A stretch of DNA of 64,000 nucleotides from Pseudomonas fragi (GTDB taxonomy: Bacteria; Pseudomonadota; Gammaproteobacteria; Pseudomonadales; Pseudomonadaceae): positions 2,404,501 to 2,468,500 of the forward strand of contig NZ_LT629783.1 of the NCBI RefSeq assembly GCF_900105835.1. The letters run 5' to 3'. The translations under genes and the position numbers were made by a program. Under the pieces are notes generated by a model. It worked only from the letters and a program-made list of their open reading frames with translations. It was not told where the DNA came from and did not search any database. Below, in pieces: positions 30,207-37,510 of this stretch (the stretch's first letter is position 1; each line of letters opens with the position of its first letter).

Positions 30207-31034
30207 TTACTCTGTACTGAACCAATCTTCGATCCGATTGTAGAACGCCCTGGCGCGCTGGCTCTGTCGACGGCTGGCGTATGAAGCTAATTTATTCCGG
30301 ACGCCTCGCCGGAATAGCATCTCAGAGGTTACAGCCGATTCCTTGATGCAGTAGCTTGCCCAAAAGCCACCGGGGTGAGGGGCTTCCAGCAGAACTGCGA
30401 CATTGGTCCAACGTGCTCTGTAATCGCTCGCTAGCACCCGTGTGAGGGCTTCTGTGACGATATGGATTTGATCATCCGGCACATAGAGAGCGCCATGGAT
30501 GTGCAGAGGGTGATTCTCTCGACAGATACCATGCACAAACTCAAGATTAAAGACCAGCTCGGTACTAATGCCTAACGCCTTGAGCGTTCTCATAATCATA
30601 CCGGCCAGGTAATCTGCAGGCCCCCTGGGAGCGCTCAGGGCAGCTTCGGCGACCTTATGCCCTAAGCGAATACTGATCGTGCGAGAGTCGGGCTGAGAGA
30701 GTAGATGACGAAGCCGGAAGAACTGCTTGATATCCTTGTTGAGGCTCTTCGACCAATCCGGAAGATTACCCGTAGAGATGTAGCTTCTTGCAAAGCCTAA
30801 GACGTCGGAATCGATCTTTTGGATACGCTCGATAGCTTTCTTATCAAGCTGAGGATCTAATTGGCTAATAGCTGCTACACGTTTTTCTATGCCCGCAGCG
30901 AATCCTGCCAGAACCCTTGCCTGGCCAGTTGTTGAGAGCCTTCTGGGACTCAGGCGGCGCCGTATGGTTTTTGCATTTACTCCAATGTCGGGTTTTACAG
31001 GAGTACCGCAAAAATGTTGGTCGTATTCTTTCAT
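30207..31034 (-). CDS. Putative HUH-type Rep-like protein
   Basis: The 275-residue protein has features of an HUH endonuclease in its second half: a strand VFNLEFVHG (about 161-169), the His-Ile-His motif HPLHIHGAL (H178, H180) and a candidate nucleophile in WASYCIKE (Tyr228, with Lys231). The first 100 residues are basic and helical. HUH proteins nick DNA to start rolling-circle replication or transfer, so this could replicate the excised island. The motif spacing is plausible but the family is not recognised. It is the last gene of the leftward alpA module. Confidence 0.55.
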   Translation of the reverse strand: MKEYDQHFCGTPVKPDIGVNAKTIRRRLSPRRLSTTGQARVLAGFAAGIEKRVAAISQLDPQLDKKAIERIQKIDSDVLGFARSYISTGNLPDWSKSLNKDIKQFFRLRHLLSQPDSRTISIRLGHKVAEAALSAPRGPADYLAGMIMRTLKALGISTELVFNLEFVHGICRENHPLHIHGALYVPDDQIHIVTEALTRVLASDYRARWTNVAVLLEAPHPGGFWASYCIKESAVTSEMLFRRGVRNKLASYASRRQSQRARAFYNRIEDWFSTE

Positions 31035-31150
31035 GGCTCAACATCCCCGATGTCTGGGGTCCGATTTTCAAAATAACCATACCGGCAGAAGCGCCATGGG
31101 GTTCGATACTTACACTGTGTTCTAAGGGTTTGACGATTGATAGGTCATAG

Positions 31151-31798
31151 TCAGGTCATCTGTAAGTCAAAGCCTTCACAGATGATGTCGTTATCCTGTT
31201 GATTTAGCTTGGCCAATTGCTTGCCTTCGAACCACCGCAAAGTTTCTTGCTCGTCTTCAATGCCATTGATGTCCCCATTGCGCTCCGCTTCTTCTAGTCT
31301 CTGCTGTGCTCGCATCTCGGCGACATCGTTTTCAGTCATGATGTGAATCTTCAGCTCTGGAAGCTCTTCGAAAGCCAGAGATTGATTCAACTTATCTAGA
31401 GGCAACGCACGTCGCGTGACGTCCTGCGTTAGCTTGAGTGTCGTAGCTGCGGCAGCGAGTCCCCTGAAAACTGTCGGGTCAGTTGGTTCGAGGGTTTCAA
31501 TCGCATTTGCGAGCTTTATCCTGATCTGTTGAGTTAGCGCCAGCTCGTCGGTCACCAGGGAAGCCACACTCTGCTGCACAGCGTCGAGAGAAAATGCCGT
31601 TGTGAGTAGTTCTTCTCTGGCTTTTTCTATCAGCGCCTGAGTTCCAGCGCCAGCTACTGCATTGTGCCTTTTAAGAAGGCGCTGAGCCGTGCTAACACTG
31701 ATCGATAGTCGACCTGCAATTGCGGATATCGTCCACCCTGCCTCTCTCAGAACGACAGCCTGTACTGCTTGGTCCGGGGTTTTCTGCTTGCCTGCCAT
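31151..31798 (-). CDS. HTH-domain protein of the island (unknown)
   Basis: The 215-residue protein begins with a helix-turn-helix of the resolvase/Hin type (VLREAGWTISAIAGRLSISVSTAQRLLKRH, about residues 16-46). A long helical, acidic region follows (about 60-200). I chose the ATG giving MAGKQKTPDQ because GGGGGAG lies 5 bases upstream; a GTG two codons earlier has no room for a ribosome site. The end overlaps nothing, and a 116-base gap precedes the HUH-like gene. A regulatory or DNA-packaging (terminase small-subunit-like) role is possible but not supported. Confidence 0.65.
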   Translation of the reverse strand: MAGKQKTPDQAVQAVVLREAGWTISAIAGRLSISVSTAQRLLKRHNAVAGAGTQALIEKAREELLTTAFSLDAVQQSVASLVTDELALTQQIRIKLANAIETLEPTDPTVFRGLAAAATTLKLTQDVTRRALPLDKLNQSLAFEELPELKIHIMTENDVAEMRAQQRLEEAERNGDINGIEDEQETLRWFEGKQLAKLNQQDNDIICEGFDLQMT

Positions 31799-31800
31799 TA

Positions 31801-32151
31801 TCACTCCCCCACTACAGTATTTAAGGCTTTGCTGGCACAGGCTCGTTTCACTGCGGCAACGGATATTCCGAACTGTGTTGCTGTTTCTTGAATGGTGGCT
31901 GAGTTGGCTTTACGCCATGCATGTACCGCGGCGTCGTCAATCTTCTTGGGTGCGCCCAGCTTCTGTCCCATCGCTCGAGCCCGAGTAATACCCGCTAGTT
32001 GCCGGGCTTTTATATTCGAACGCTCCAACTCAGCGACAGCAGCCAACATGGTGAGCATTGCTTTCCCGATTGGGCTGGATAGATCGAAGCCTTCACTCTC
32101 TGAGCCAGCAAATTTCAAGGAAGCGCCATTTTTTGCACCTGCTCCGACCAC
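31801..32151 (-). pseudogene. C-terminal fragment of a serine recombinase (resolvase family)
   Basis: The 116-codon frame keeps only the end of a resolvase: the helix E region (GFDLSSPIGKAMLTMLAAVAEL), ERSNIKARQ and a C-terminal helix-turn-helix (ETATQFGISVAAVKRACA). The catalytic N-terminal domain is missing. It starts at a GTG directly after the in-frame TAG of the next gene. It may still be translated as a DNA-binding protein, since it lies in a tight operon (its stop is 2 bases before the next ATG), but it cannot act as a recombinase alone. Confidence 0.65.
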
Positions 32152-32556
32152 CTATATTTTTTTGCCCTTTCGCTTCTCGTTCCCTATAACGGCACGCTGA
32201 AGGTCCGAGATTGAGGCTATCGTCTTTAGGAGAGTCTTTCCTACGGGGCTTGAGAGATCAAAATTTTCTCTCACTGAAACCACGCCTACGCCCTTCGCTT
32301 TTAATGCCTTAAAGGTCTCGAATAATTCGAAACTGCATCCGCCTAAGCATTCGATTGAAGAAACGACTATGGTGTCGCCCTTTTGAGCAAACTTGTATAG
32401 CGCACTGAAACGAGGCCTGTTCATCACCTTGGTCGATTGGCTAGTCGCTTCATCAACAAACCAGTACTCGGCGTCGTGCGCTTCCTCAATAACGTCAAAC
32501 TGAGCTTCGGTCTTTTTATCATCGGTGCTAGCAAGGACATAGACGTGAGTTGTCAT
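32152..32556 (-). CDS. Degenerate resolvase-like protein (catalytic domain only)
   Basis: The 134-residue protein resembles the N-terminal domain of serine resolvases: VYVLASTDDKKTEAQ aligns with the catalytic-Ser strand, and NFDLSSPVGKTLLKTIASISDL with helix E. The serine is present (Ser10), but the conserved Arg two residues before it is Leu, and the usual DRLGRS stretch reads ECLGGC, so key arginines are gone. It also lacks the C-terminal DNA-binding domain. Recombinase activity is therefore unlikely. Its ATG overlaps the alpA stop by 4 bases. Confidence 0.65.
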   Translation of the reverse strand: MTTHVYVLASTDDKKTEAQFDVIEEAHDAEYWFVDEATSQSTKVMNRPRFSALYKFAQKGDTIVVSSIECLGGCSFELFETFKALKAKGVGVVSVRENFDLSSPVGKTLLKTIASISDLQRAVIGNEKRKGKKI

Positions 32557-32798
32557 TGAATTTCTCCACCTTTACCAGTGCGTCGAGACGGCTCGCCGGA
32601 GATGCGATCCTCGACCCACTGTTCGACCGCGTGGGAGTCCCAGCCGACTGCCCTCGCACCAAGCTGAACGGATTTCGGAAAACGACCTTGGCTGATGAGA
32701 TTATAGATGTGTGCTCTTTTGAATCCTGTCCTGACCTGCACTTCGGGCAGACGGAGAATTCGACGTTCAGGCGTGGCGTTGCTAAAACTGATTTCCAT
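32553..32798 (-). CDS. AlpA-family regulator / excisionase
   Basis: This 81-residue winged-helix protein of the AlpA/MerR-like superfamily (ILRLPEVQVRTGFKRAHIYNLISQGRFPKSVQLG, then VGWDSHAVEQWVEDRI) is typical of P4-like islands. There AlpA activates excision or acts as a recombination directionality factor. I chose the ATG giving MEISFSNATPERRI, which has AAGGAG 7 bases upstream; the in-frame upstream codons overlap another gene. It heads the leftward island module. Confidence 0.9.
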   Translation of the reverse strand: MEISFSNATPERRILRLPEVQVRTGFKRAHIYNLISQGRFPKSVQLGARAVGWDSHAVEQWVEDRISGEPSRRTGKGGEIQ

Positions 32799-32892
32799 TA
32801 CATTGCTCCTTGGCGCTCGTTGGCGCGGTGTGGTGGCAAGCAATGTAATAAGAAGGCCTGAATCAGAGTCCCAACTGAGGTTGGGCAAAACC

Positions 32893-33540
32893 TCATTTGG
32901 TAGGTGAAGGTACGATTCGATCAGCCGCCAGATCGAAAAATTTCTTGATGGTGCCCGGTGAAGGTATCGCAACCCTCGCAAGGGTAGCCGCTGTTTTCAT
33001 CGACTCGTAAGCAGAATAGGGCCTCGCGACATCCAAACGTGACATATGCGCGAGCACTGCGATTATGGCGCTTGCGCTAGCTTCCTCTTTAGCGTCCAAG
33101 TCGTAAGCTTCGGGAATTACGCCATTGATGGTTTCAGCGAGCGCAGCGATATCGGCTGGTTTAAATGACAGATCCGCGTTTTTCAAATCGACAACCGCCT
33201 CCCACACTCGGATTACCTCATCATAGCCATCATCTGCTCTGAACACAGGGCCGACTAGCCTGAGAGAAACCGGGGCACCGGATCGCGCTAATCGAATATT
33301 CTGAACGTAAAGAACCTGTTGGACCCCTGCTGCAAAAACGCACTCGGGTTCATCGCCTGGCTCGCCAGAGACGTGTGTCAATCCTTGCCCCCCTTTCAGC
33401 CTCAAATAGGCTGTGCAATGCCCTTCCTCGCATTGAGTTAGCAAATCCTCTTCAGTCATAGGCTGCTTCGTCATCGCCCTCAGATTCTCAAGGGCCTGGT
33501 TTACAGTGAGAAATGATAAGTGTGCATGATCTGGGCGCAT
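32893..33540 (-). CDS. Hypothetical island protein
   Basis: The 215-residue protein has no signal peptide, membrane segment or motif I recognise. It opens HAHLSFLTVNQALENLRAMTKQPM and has a mixed alpha/beta composition with a helical, Ala-rich second half (ASAIIAVLAHMSRLD). It starts 8 bases after the 83-residue gene upstream and ends 95 bases before alpA. The start could also be the ATG 22 codons further in. Frequent use of rarer codons sets it apart from host genes. Confidence 0.65.
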   Translation of the reverse strand: MRPDHAHLSFLTVNQALENLRAMTKQPMTEEDLLTQCEEGHCTAYLRLKGGQGLTHVSGEPGDEPECVFAAGVQQVLYVQNIRLARSGAPVSLRLVGPVFRADDGYDEVIRVWEAVVDLKNADLSFKPADIAALAETINGVIPEAYDLDAKEEASASAIIAVLAHMSRLDVARPYSAYESMKTAATLARVAIPSPGTIKKFFDLAADRIVPSPTK

Positions 33541-33547
33541 GAAGGTC

Positions 33548-33799
33548 TCAAGTCGTTATAAAGGAGCTGGCGATCTTAAGGGGCTTCAAGCTCGCTATTC
33601 TACCGCTGATGAGGATCGGCCGATCAAGCGCATAATAGTGCTGTGACATTTGCCTGAAGAAATCTGTATGCAGCATTTCGTCGTTTCGCGGGTCCTCAGA
33701 ACGGATGGCGAGACTGACCCAGCTACCTGAATTGTCGTAAGGATGGAAGGTGCCGAAATAGAGATCCACATCGACTAGGTATTCCAAAAGGTATTCCAA
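33548..33799 (-). CDS. Small hypothetical protein at the island right end
   Basis: The frame encodes up to 83 residues (LVDVDLYFGTFHPYDNSGSW, then SGRIASLKPLKIAS). The start is uncertain: the first two candidate TTG codons lie inside the repeated TTGGAATAC motifs, and a GTG at about 33769 is an alternative. No family recognised. It is placed 8 bases before the 215-residue gene and may be co-transcribed with it. Confidence 0.5.
   Translation of the reverse strand: MEYLLEYLVDVDLYFGTFHPYDNSGSWVSLAIRSEDPRNDEMLHTDFFRQMSQHYYALDRPILISGRIASLKPLKIASSFITT
33779..33799. repeat. GTATTCCAA tandem pair at the island right end
   Basis: GTATTCCAA occurs at 33779-33787 and 33791-33799, again 12 bases apart. 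The 21-base unit matches the left-end unit at 23867-23887 at 19 of 21 positions, in the same orientation. This marks a shared island-end element. Confidence 0.75.
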
Positions 33800-33852
33800 A
33801 TATTTTTCATTACTAAAAAAAAATAAACAAAATCAGCATGTTATTAAATCAG

Positions 33853-33875
33853 TTCAGATTACCCCGGCCCAAACA
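33853..33875 (+). other. Candidate eroded attR (degenerate ssrA 3' end)
   Basis: This 23-base stretch matches the ssrA T-arm-to-CCA end at 17 of 23 positions by eye, including CCCCGG. It lies between the last island gene and a host-type terminator at 33918-33938. It would be the displaced original ssrA end, free to drift because the island rebuilt a working copy. Confidence 0.45.
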
Positions 33876-33914
33876 GCTGTCCAGACCTGTCCCAGACAGT
33901 CTGAGCAACACCTC

Positions 33915-33941
33915 AAGAAGCCCGCCTCGTGCGGGCTTTCT
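33915..33941 (+). terminator. Terminator beyond the island right end
   Basis: Arms AAGCCCGC (33918-33925) and GCGGGCTT (33931-33938) are followed by TCTTG. It may be the original ssrA terminator pushed away by the island, and could also end the leftward lipoprotein operon. Confidence 0.75.
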
Positions 33942-33982
33942 TGTTTCTGGCTATCCGTCCTTGCCGCCCTTTGCCTGAAACC

Positions 33983-34624
33983 TTACGCCTGGGCGCTTGG
34001 CATCACCTGGATCGCCGATTGGGTGCCACGCGTCAATTCGCGGTACTCGTAGGTCACCTTGTCTGGCGAGACCTTGCCGGTATAACCCTTCTTGATGTTG
34101 GTGACGATGTAGTTGAAGTCGCTCTTGCTGCGGGTGGTGACGACAATGTTGGCCTTGCTGCTGGCACTGGACACGTAGTTGCCCACTTGTGACAGCGGCT
34201 GCTTGAGGCGCTGGTCTCGCTTTTTCACCAGGGTCTGCGGCACGTTGACCTGCATCGAGTCCACGCTTTCAACACTCGCAGCGCCCACGTCATTGCGCTT
34301 GTCTTCCGGCACCGCTTCCTGGCGGGTCTTCAGTTGGACCACAGCGACATCACCCGACTGGCGCTCGATGGCGGCTTTGGCCTGCCGGGCGCTTTCCAGA
34401 TCTTTCTGACGGCCCACGTAGTAGCCCGTCGGCGCTCCCAGGGCCGCGCCAATGGCGCAACCGGTGCCCGGGTGGCCGCCGGTCCCGGCCGCAATCGCCG
34501 CACCGCCAATGCAACCGAGCACGCCGCCAACCGCCGTGCTGCCCAAGGGCGAGTTCTGGCATCCACTCAACAACAAACCGGTGCAGGCAAGCAATACGGT
34601 CGATACAGCACGTGCGCGCGACAA
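33983..34624 (-). CDS. Glycine-zipper outer-membrane lipoprotein (unknown)
   Basis: The protein (about 213 residues) has a lipoprotein signal (MSRARAVSTVLLACTGLLLSGC) and then a glycine-zipper segment (GGVLGCIGGAAIAAG, about 32-60) like those of membrane-inserting lipoproteins. A polar, helical remainder ends in a possible beta-rich domain (ANIVVTTRSKSDFNYIV). I chose the TTG start because GGAG lies 8 bases upstream and gives a standard signal peptide; an ATG 12 codons earlier (34660) lacks a ribosome site but overlaps the upstream stop. It is last in a three-gene operon. Confidence 0.75.
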   Translation of the reverse strand: MSRARAVSTVLLACTGLLLSGCQNSPLGSTAVGGVLGCIGGAAIAAGTGGHPGTGCAIGAALGAPTGYYVGRQKDLESARQAKAAIERQSGDVAVVQLKTRQEAVPEDKRNDVGAASVESVDSMQVNVPQTLVKKRDQRLKQPLSQVGNYVSSASSKANIVVTTRSKSDFNYIVTNIKKGYTGKVSPDKVTYEYRELTRGTQSAIQVMPSAQA

Positions 34625-34656
34625 GGGCGACTCCTTTCGGGATTGAAGATAAACAT

Positions 34657-36306
34657 TCATTGGGGCTGATAACCGTAGGTCAGGCCCCCGAGCAGTTGCT
34701 GGCGCACCCGTTCGTTGAGCGGGTAAAACACCGGCTGGACCTGCGCCGTCCACTGCACGCTATGGGCAATGATCCAGCCCATCGGCCCCAGCGCAGAGCC
34801 GTTCTGCTGTTTGAGGTCGAGAAACAGCGGCTGCTCGGTCACTTTGTTGGTCCAGTACATCGGCACCGTCAACACCACCAGCGCATAGCCAGCGAAGGCG
34901 AGCATATAAAGCCTCGGCGGGACATAGCACAGCGTGCGGGTGAAAAAACCCAGGCACTTGAAGATGTGGGTGAAGGCACCGAGCAGGGAAAACAACAGGG
35001 CGATCATCGGCACAATCAGCGCCCGGTAGCTGTCACGACCGATCTGCGCTTTTTCGCCTCTGTCGCGGTAGTTCTGCGGGTCGACCAGGCGGTCTTCGAT
35101 CAATTGTTTGGCATCGTAGCTGATGGTCGGCCGGTACACGGTTTGCTCGAAACCGCCGGGCGACAGGTCGGGTTGCAAGGTGATCAAGTACGGCAAGTGC
35201 AAGGCGTCGCGCCACTTGTTCTGGATCGGCAATTGCGCAAAAAACTGTGCGCGCGCCAAGCCCGGGTCGATCCATCGGTCGACCGAGACCAGGCCGGCAG
35301 CATAGGTACTGCGGGCCTGCAGTTGCACACGCCGGGCCACGGCCTGATTGAAACCGGCGCGGTCATTGGGCCGCCAGTCGTCGGCCACGTTGATGCCCTT
35401 CTCGCGCAGCGACTGGCGTACCGTGTGGGCATGGCGCCGGGGCACGTTGTTGGGGGTCAGGCGGCGATTGCGTTGCTTGAGGTTCTGCACATAGTCGCTC
35501 CAGGCCTGTTGCTGGTGGCGGGCGATGGAGGCCGCGCTGATCGCTTCCAGGTAACGGCTGCTGCCCTGCTGGTACTGGCGATAGCTTTCATTCAGTTCGG
35601 CAAGGGAGTCCTGGTAGTGGCGATAGCTGACGTCGGCATCACCGCGCACGGTTTCGGCGAACAACTCGAAGAACGGCTGCGCCTGCTGCTTGATGCTCTC
35701 GGTCAGGTGATCTGCCGACAGCAGCATGATCGGAAACGTCGCCAGCAAGGTCTTGCCTTCGGGGCGCTGCAGATCCTCGGGCGTGAGGTTCAGGCCGGTC
35801 AGTTTGAAGTCGTGGTGCATCATCAAGTACGTCATCGGCACACCCAGGGCCGCGCGCGCCCGCTCATCGGGCGTCGAGCGATCCACCAGGTGATTGACCA
35901 GCGCCAATTGCGCAAAGTAGGTGGTACCGATGCAACCGACGATCACCAGGGCCGCCCAGATTGTCGTGCGCAGACGGCTCCAGCCCAGGCGCAAACTCTT
36001 CTTCAGCACCATGCCCAACCCCAGCAGGGCCACCGCCGTACCGGCAATCAAGCGCCCGTAGAATTCGATGGACTCCACCTGGTGGTGGCTGGCCAGACCA
36101 CCGACCACGTCGAGCAAACGGGCGTTGAATCCCATTTCAACCATCAGGTACAGCAGCGTCAGGGTCAGCATCACCAGGGCCAGCAGCCGCTCCTGGCGCC
36201 GTGGCAGGGGCTGTTTGTCCTGGCGCAGCCAGTGCATCAACGCCCTGACCGGCGTGTGGCGCTGCGCACGGGAAGCCAATCGCTGAAACGGTGTCAGGCT
36301 GGTCAC
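34657..36306 (-). CDS. Inner-membrane protein of unknown function
   Basis: The 549-residue protein has three helices near the N-terminus (about 42-62, 84-101 and 113-134). A large soluble region of about 290 residues follows, probably periplasmic and helical (YRHYQDSLAELNESYRQYQQG), then two to three helices near the C-terminus (about 430-490). I recognise no family or catalytic motif. Its start overlaps the stop of the upstream gene by 4 bases and its end lies just before the lipoprotein gene, so the three products may form one envelope complex. Confidence 0.8.
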   Translation of the reverse strand: MTSLTPFQRLASRAQRHTPVRALMHWLRQDKQPLPRRQERLLALVMLTLTLLYLMVEMGFNARLLDVVGGLASHHQVESIEFYGRLIAGTAVALLGLGMVLKKSLRLGWSRLRTTIWAALVIVGCIGTTYFAQLALVNHLVDRSTPDERARAALGVPMTYLMMHHDFKLTGLNLTPEDLQRPEGKTLLATFPIMLLSADHLTESIKQQAQPFFELFAETVRGDADVSYRHYQDSLAELNESYRQYQQGSSRYLEAISAASIARHQQQAWSDYVQNLKQRNRRLTPNNVPRRHAHTVRQSLREKGINVADDWRPNDRAGFNQAVARRVQLQARSTYAAGLVSVDRWIDPGLARAQFFAQLPIQNKWRDALHLPYLITLQPDLSPGGFEQTVYRPTISYDAKQLIEDRLVDPQNYRDRGEKAQIGRDSYRALIVPMIALLFSLLGAFTHIFKCLGFFTRTLCYVPPRLYMLAFAGYALVVLTVPMYWTNKVTEQPLFLDLKQQNGSALGPMGWIIAHSVQWTAQVQPVFYPLNERVRQQLLGGLTYGYQPQ

Positions 36307-37079
36307 GACCGGGTCTCCACCCTGGAGATCAGGTTGATCTCCACTCGGCGCCTGGGCGCCGTAGTGGCCTGGGCATGTTCGACGACCGCATTGGCTACCG
36401 GCTGCGGCAACGCGGAAGGGATCGACGCCTTGACAGCAGGCTTGGGTGCCTGGGCTGGCTCGCGCGCCAGCGGTTTGGTCGGTGGCGGTGCAGACGGCGC
36501 GGTGCGCGGCGGGGCCGGTTTGGCCGCCGCTGTATCGGCAACCGCCGGCCGGGCCTTGGACAGGGCATGCAGCAACCCCGGCAGGTCGACTTTCATCGGC
36601 CCACGGAAATTCTTGTCCTTGGAGGAATAGGTCCAGGCTTCAGAGCTTCGGCCTTTCATTTGCATGGCGACGAAACTCTTGCCGTCTTCACTGCGCTGGA
36701 AAGCCAGCACGTCGCCACAGCCCCCCAGTCGGTAAGGGCCCCAGGCGGTGTTCCCGGAGATCACCACCAGAGCAGTCTGCGACTCGCACTGGGCGGTGCT
36801 GTAGCTCATGACCACCGCCGTGTCGCCGTCCAGTTCCATCGTGGTTTCAACGGTGCTTTCACGCCAGTCGTCGGGCAGTTGCACCTGCACCTTGCGCTCA
36901 TGCAGGTTCAAGTAGGCTTTGCCTGCCGGGGTTTCCATGTGACTGAAAGGCCCCGCCACCGAGTTGAAGCGACCGATAACCTGGTCAGCCTGCACCCCGA
37001 ACGCGCTACACAGCAGGACAAGCATCAAACCGCGAGCAAGCCGATTGGCCTGTGCTCGCAGCGCTTTGATGGGTTTCAA
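36303..37079 (-). CDS. Secreted protein with Pro/Ala-rich tail (unknown)
   Basis: The 258-residue protein has a signal peptide (basic start, then LARGLMLVLLCSAFGVQA). A globular domain follows, about 140 residues long, with two cysteine positions (QCESQTAL and GGCGDVLAF) that could pair. The last 90 residues are a low-complexity Pro/Ala/Lys segment (KPAPPRTAPSAPPPTKP) of the sort that spans the periplasm or cell wall. It heads the three-gene envelope operon and overlaps the next gene by 4 bases. Confidence 0.78.
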   Translation of the reverse strand: MKPIKALRAQANRLARGLMLVLLCSAFGVQADQVIGRFNSVAGPFSHMETPAGKAYLNLHERKVQVQLPDDWRESTVETTMELDGDTAVVMSYSTAQCESQTALVVISGNTAWGPYRLGGCGDVLAFQRSEDGKSFVAMQMKGRSSEAWTYSSKDKNFRGPMKVDLPGLLHALSKARPAVADTAAAKPAPPRTAPSAPPPTKPLAREPAQAPKPAVKASIPSALPQPVANAVVEHAQATTAPRRRVEINLISRVETRS

Positions 37080-37510
37080 CGTGTGTCTTCCTTAACCGGT
37101 TTCCTGGGCGAGCCGAGAGTCCGGCTACGCGCGGCGATGCTAGCATAAAGCCATTAATTCGCCATAACCCCGTTGCCTTACGAACCGTGCACAACTTGTT
37201 CACTGGCAGCCTGTTGCACCCCGACCGCGAATGCTCATGCGGGAACATGGCTAAAAAAACATCACTAAAAGCGATGGTTCATCATCATTAAATGTCGCTA
37301 AACGTATATTTCTGATCAGCCTAAGATCGGCCCCACGGTGAGCATGCTCCAGCGCTGAGGGCTTGGTATCGCGCCTCTCCTCCACGCGGCGAACTGAACC
37401 TCAGCGCCGACGGCTTGACCGTAAACCCAGGGTGCATCCCATGGATCTGCTGGTCTGTTGCGGAACAACAACGCCTTGGTTCAAACCCGTTTGCTGCGAG
37501 AAAAAACAAA
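37080..37510. other. Intergenic region between envelope operon and aminotransferase
   Basis: These 431 bases separate divergent genes. I see no convincing gene; minus-strand frames across 37321-37650 are shadows of the aminotransferase start. The AT-rich part around 37,240-37,320 is the most likely place for promoters. Confidence 0.45.

Noticed and set aside
31801..32556. Programmed read-through of the in-frame TAG joining the two recombinase-like frames
   Set aside because: Both frames carry their own copy of the DLSSP helix-E segment, so joining them would give a nonsensical duplicated protein.
34612..36630. 672-codon plus-strand frame antisense to the envelope operon
   Set aside because: It lies opposite genes with signal peptides, operon overlaps and sensible membrane topology, and its product is a Gln/His/Arg-rich string typical of shadow frames.
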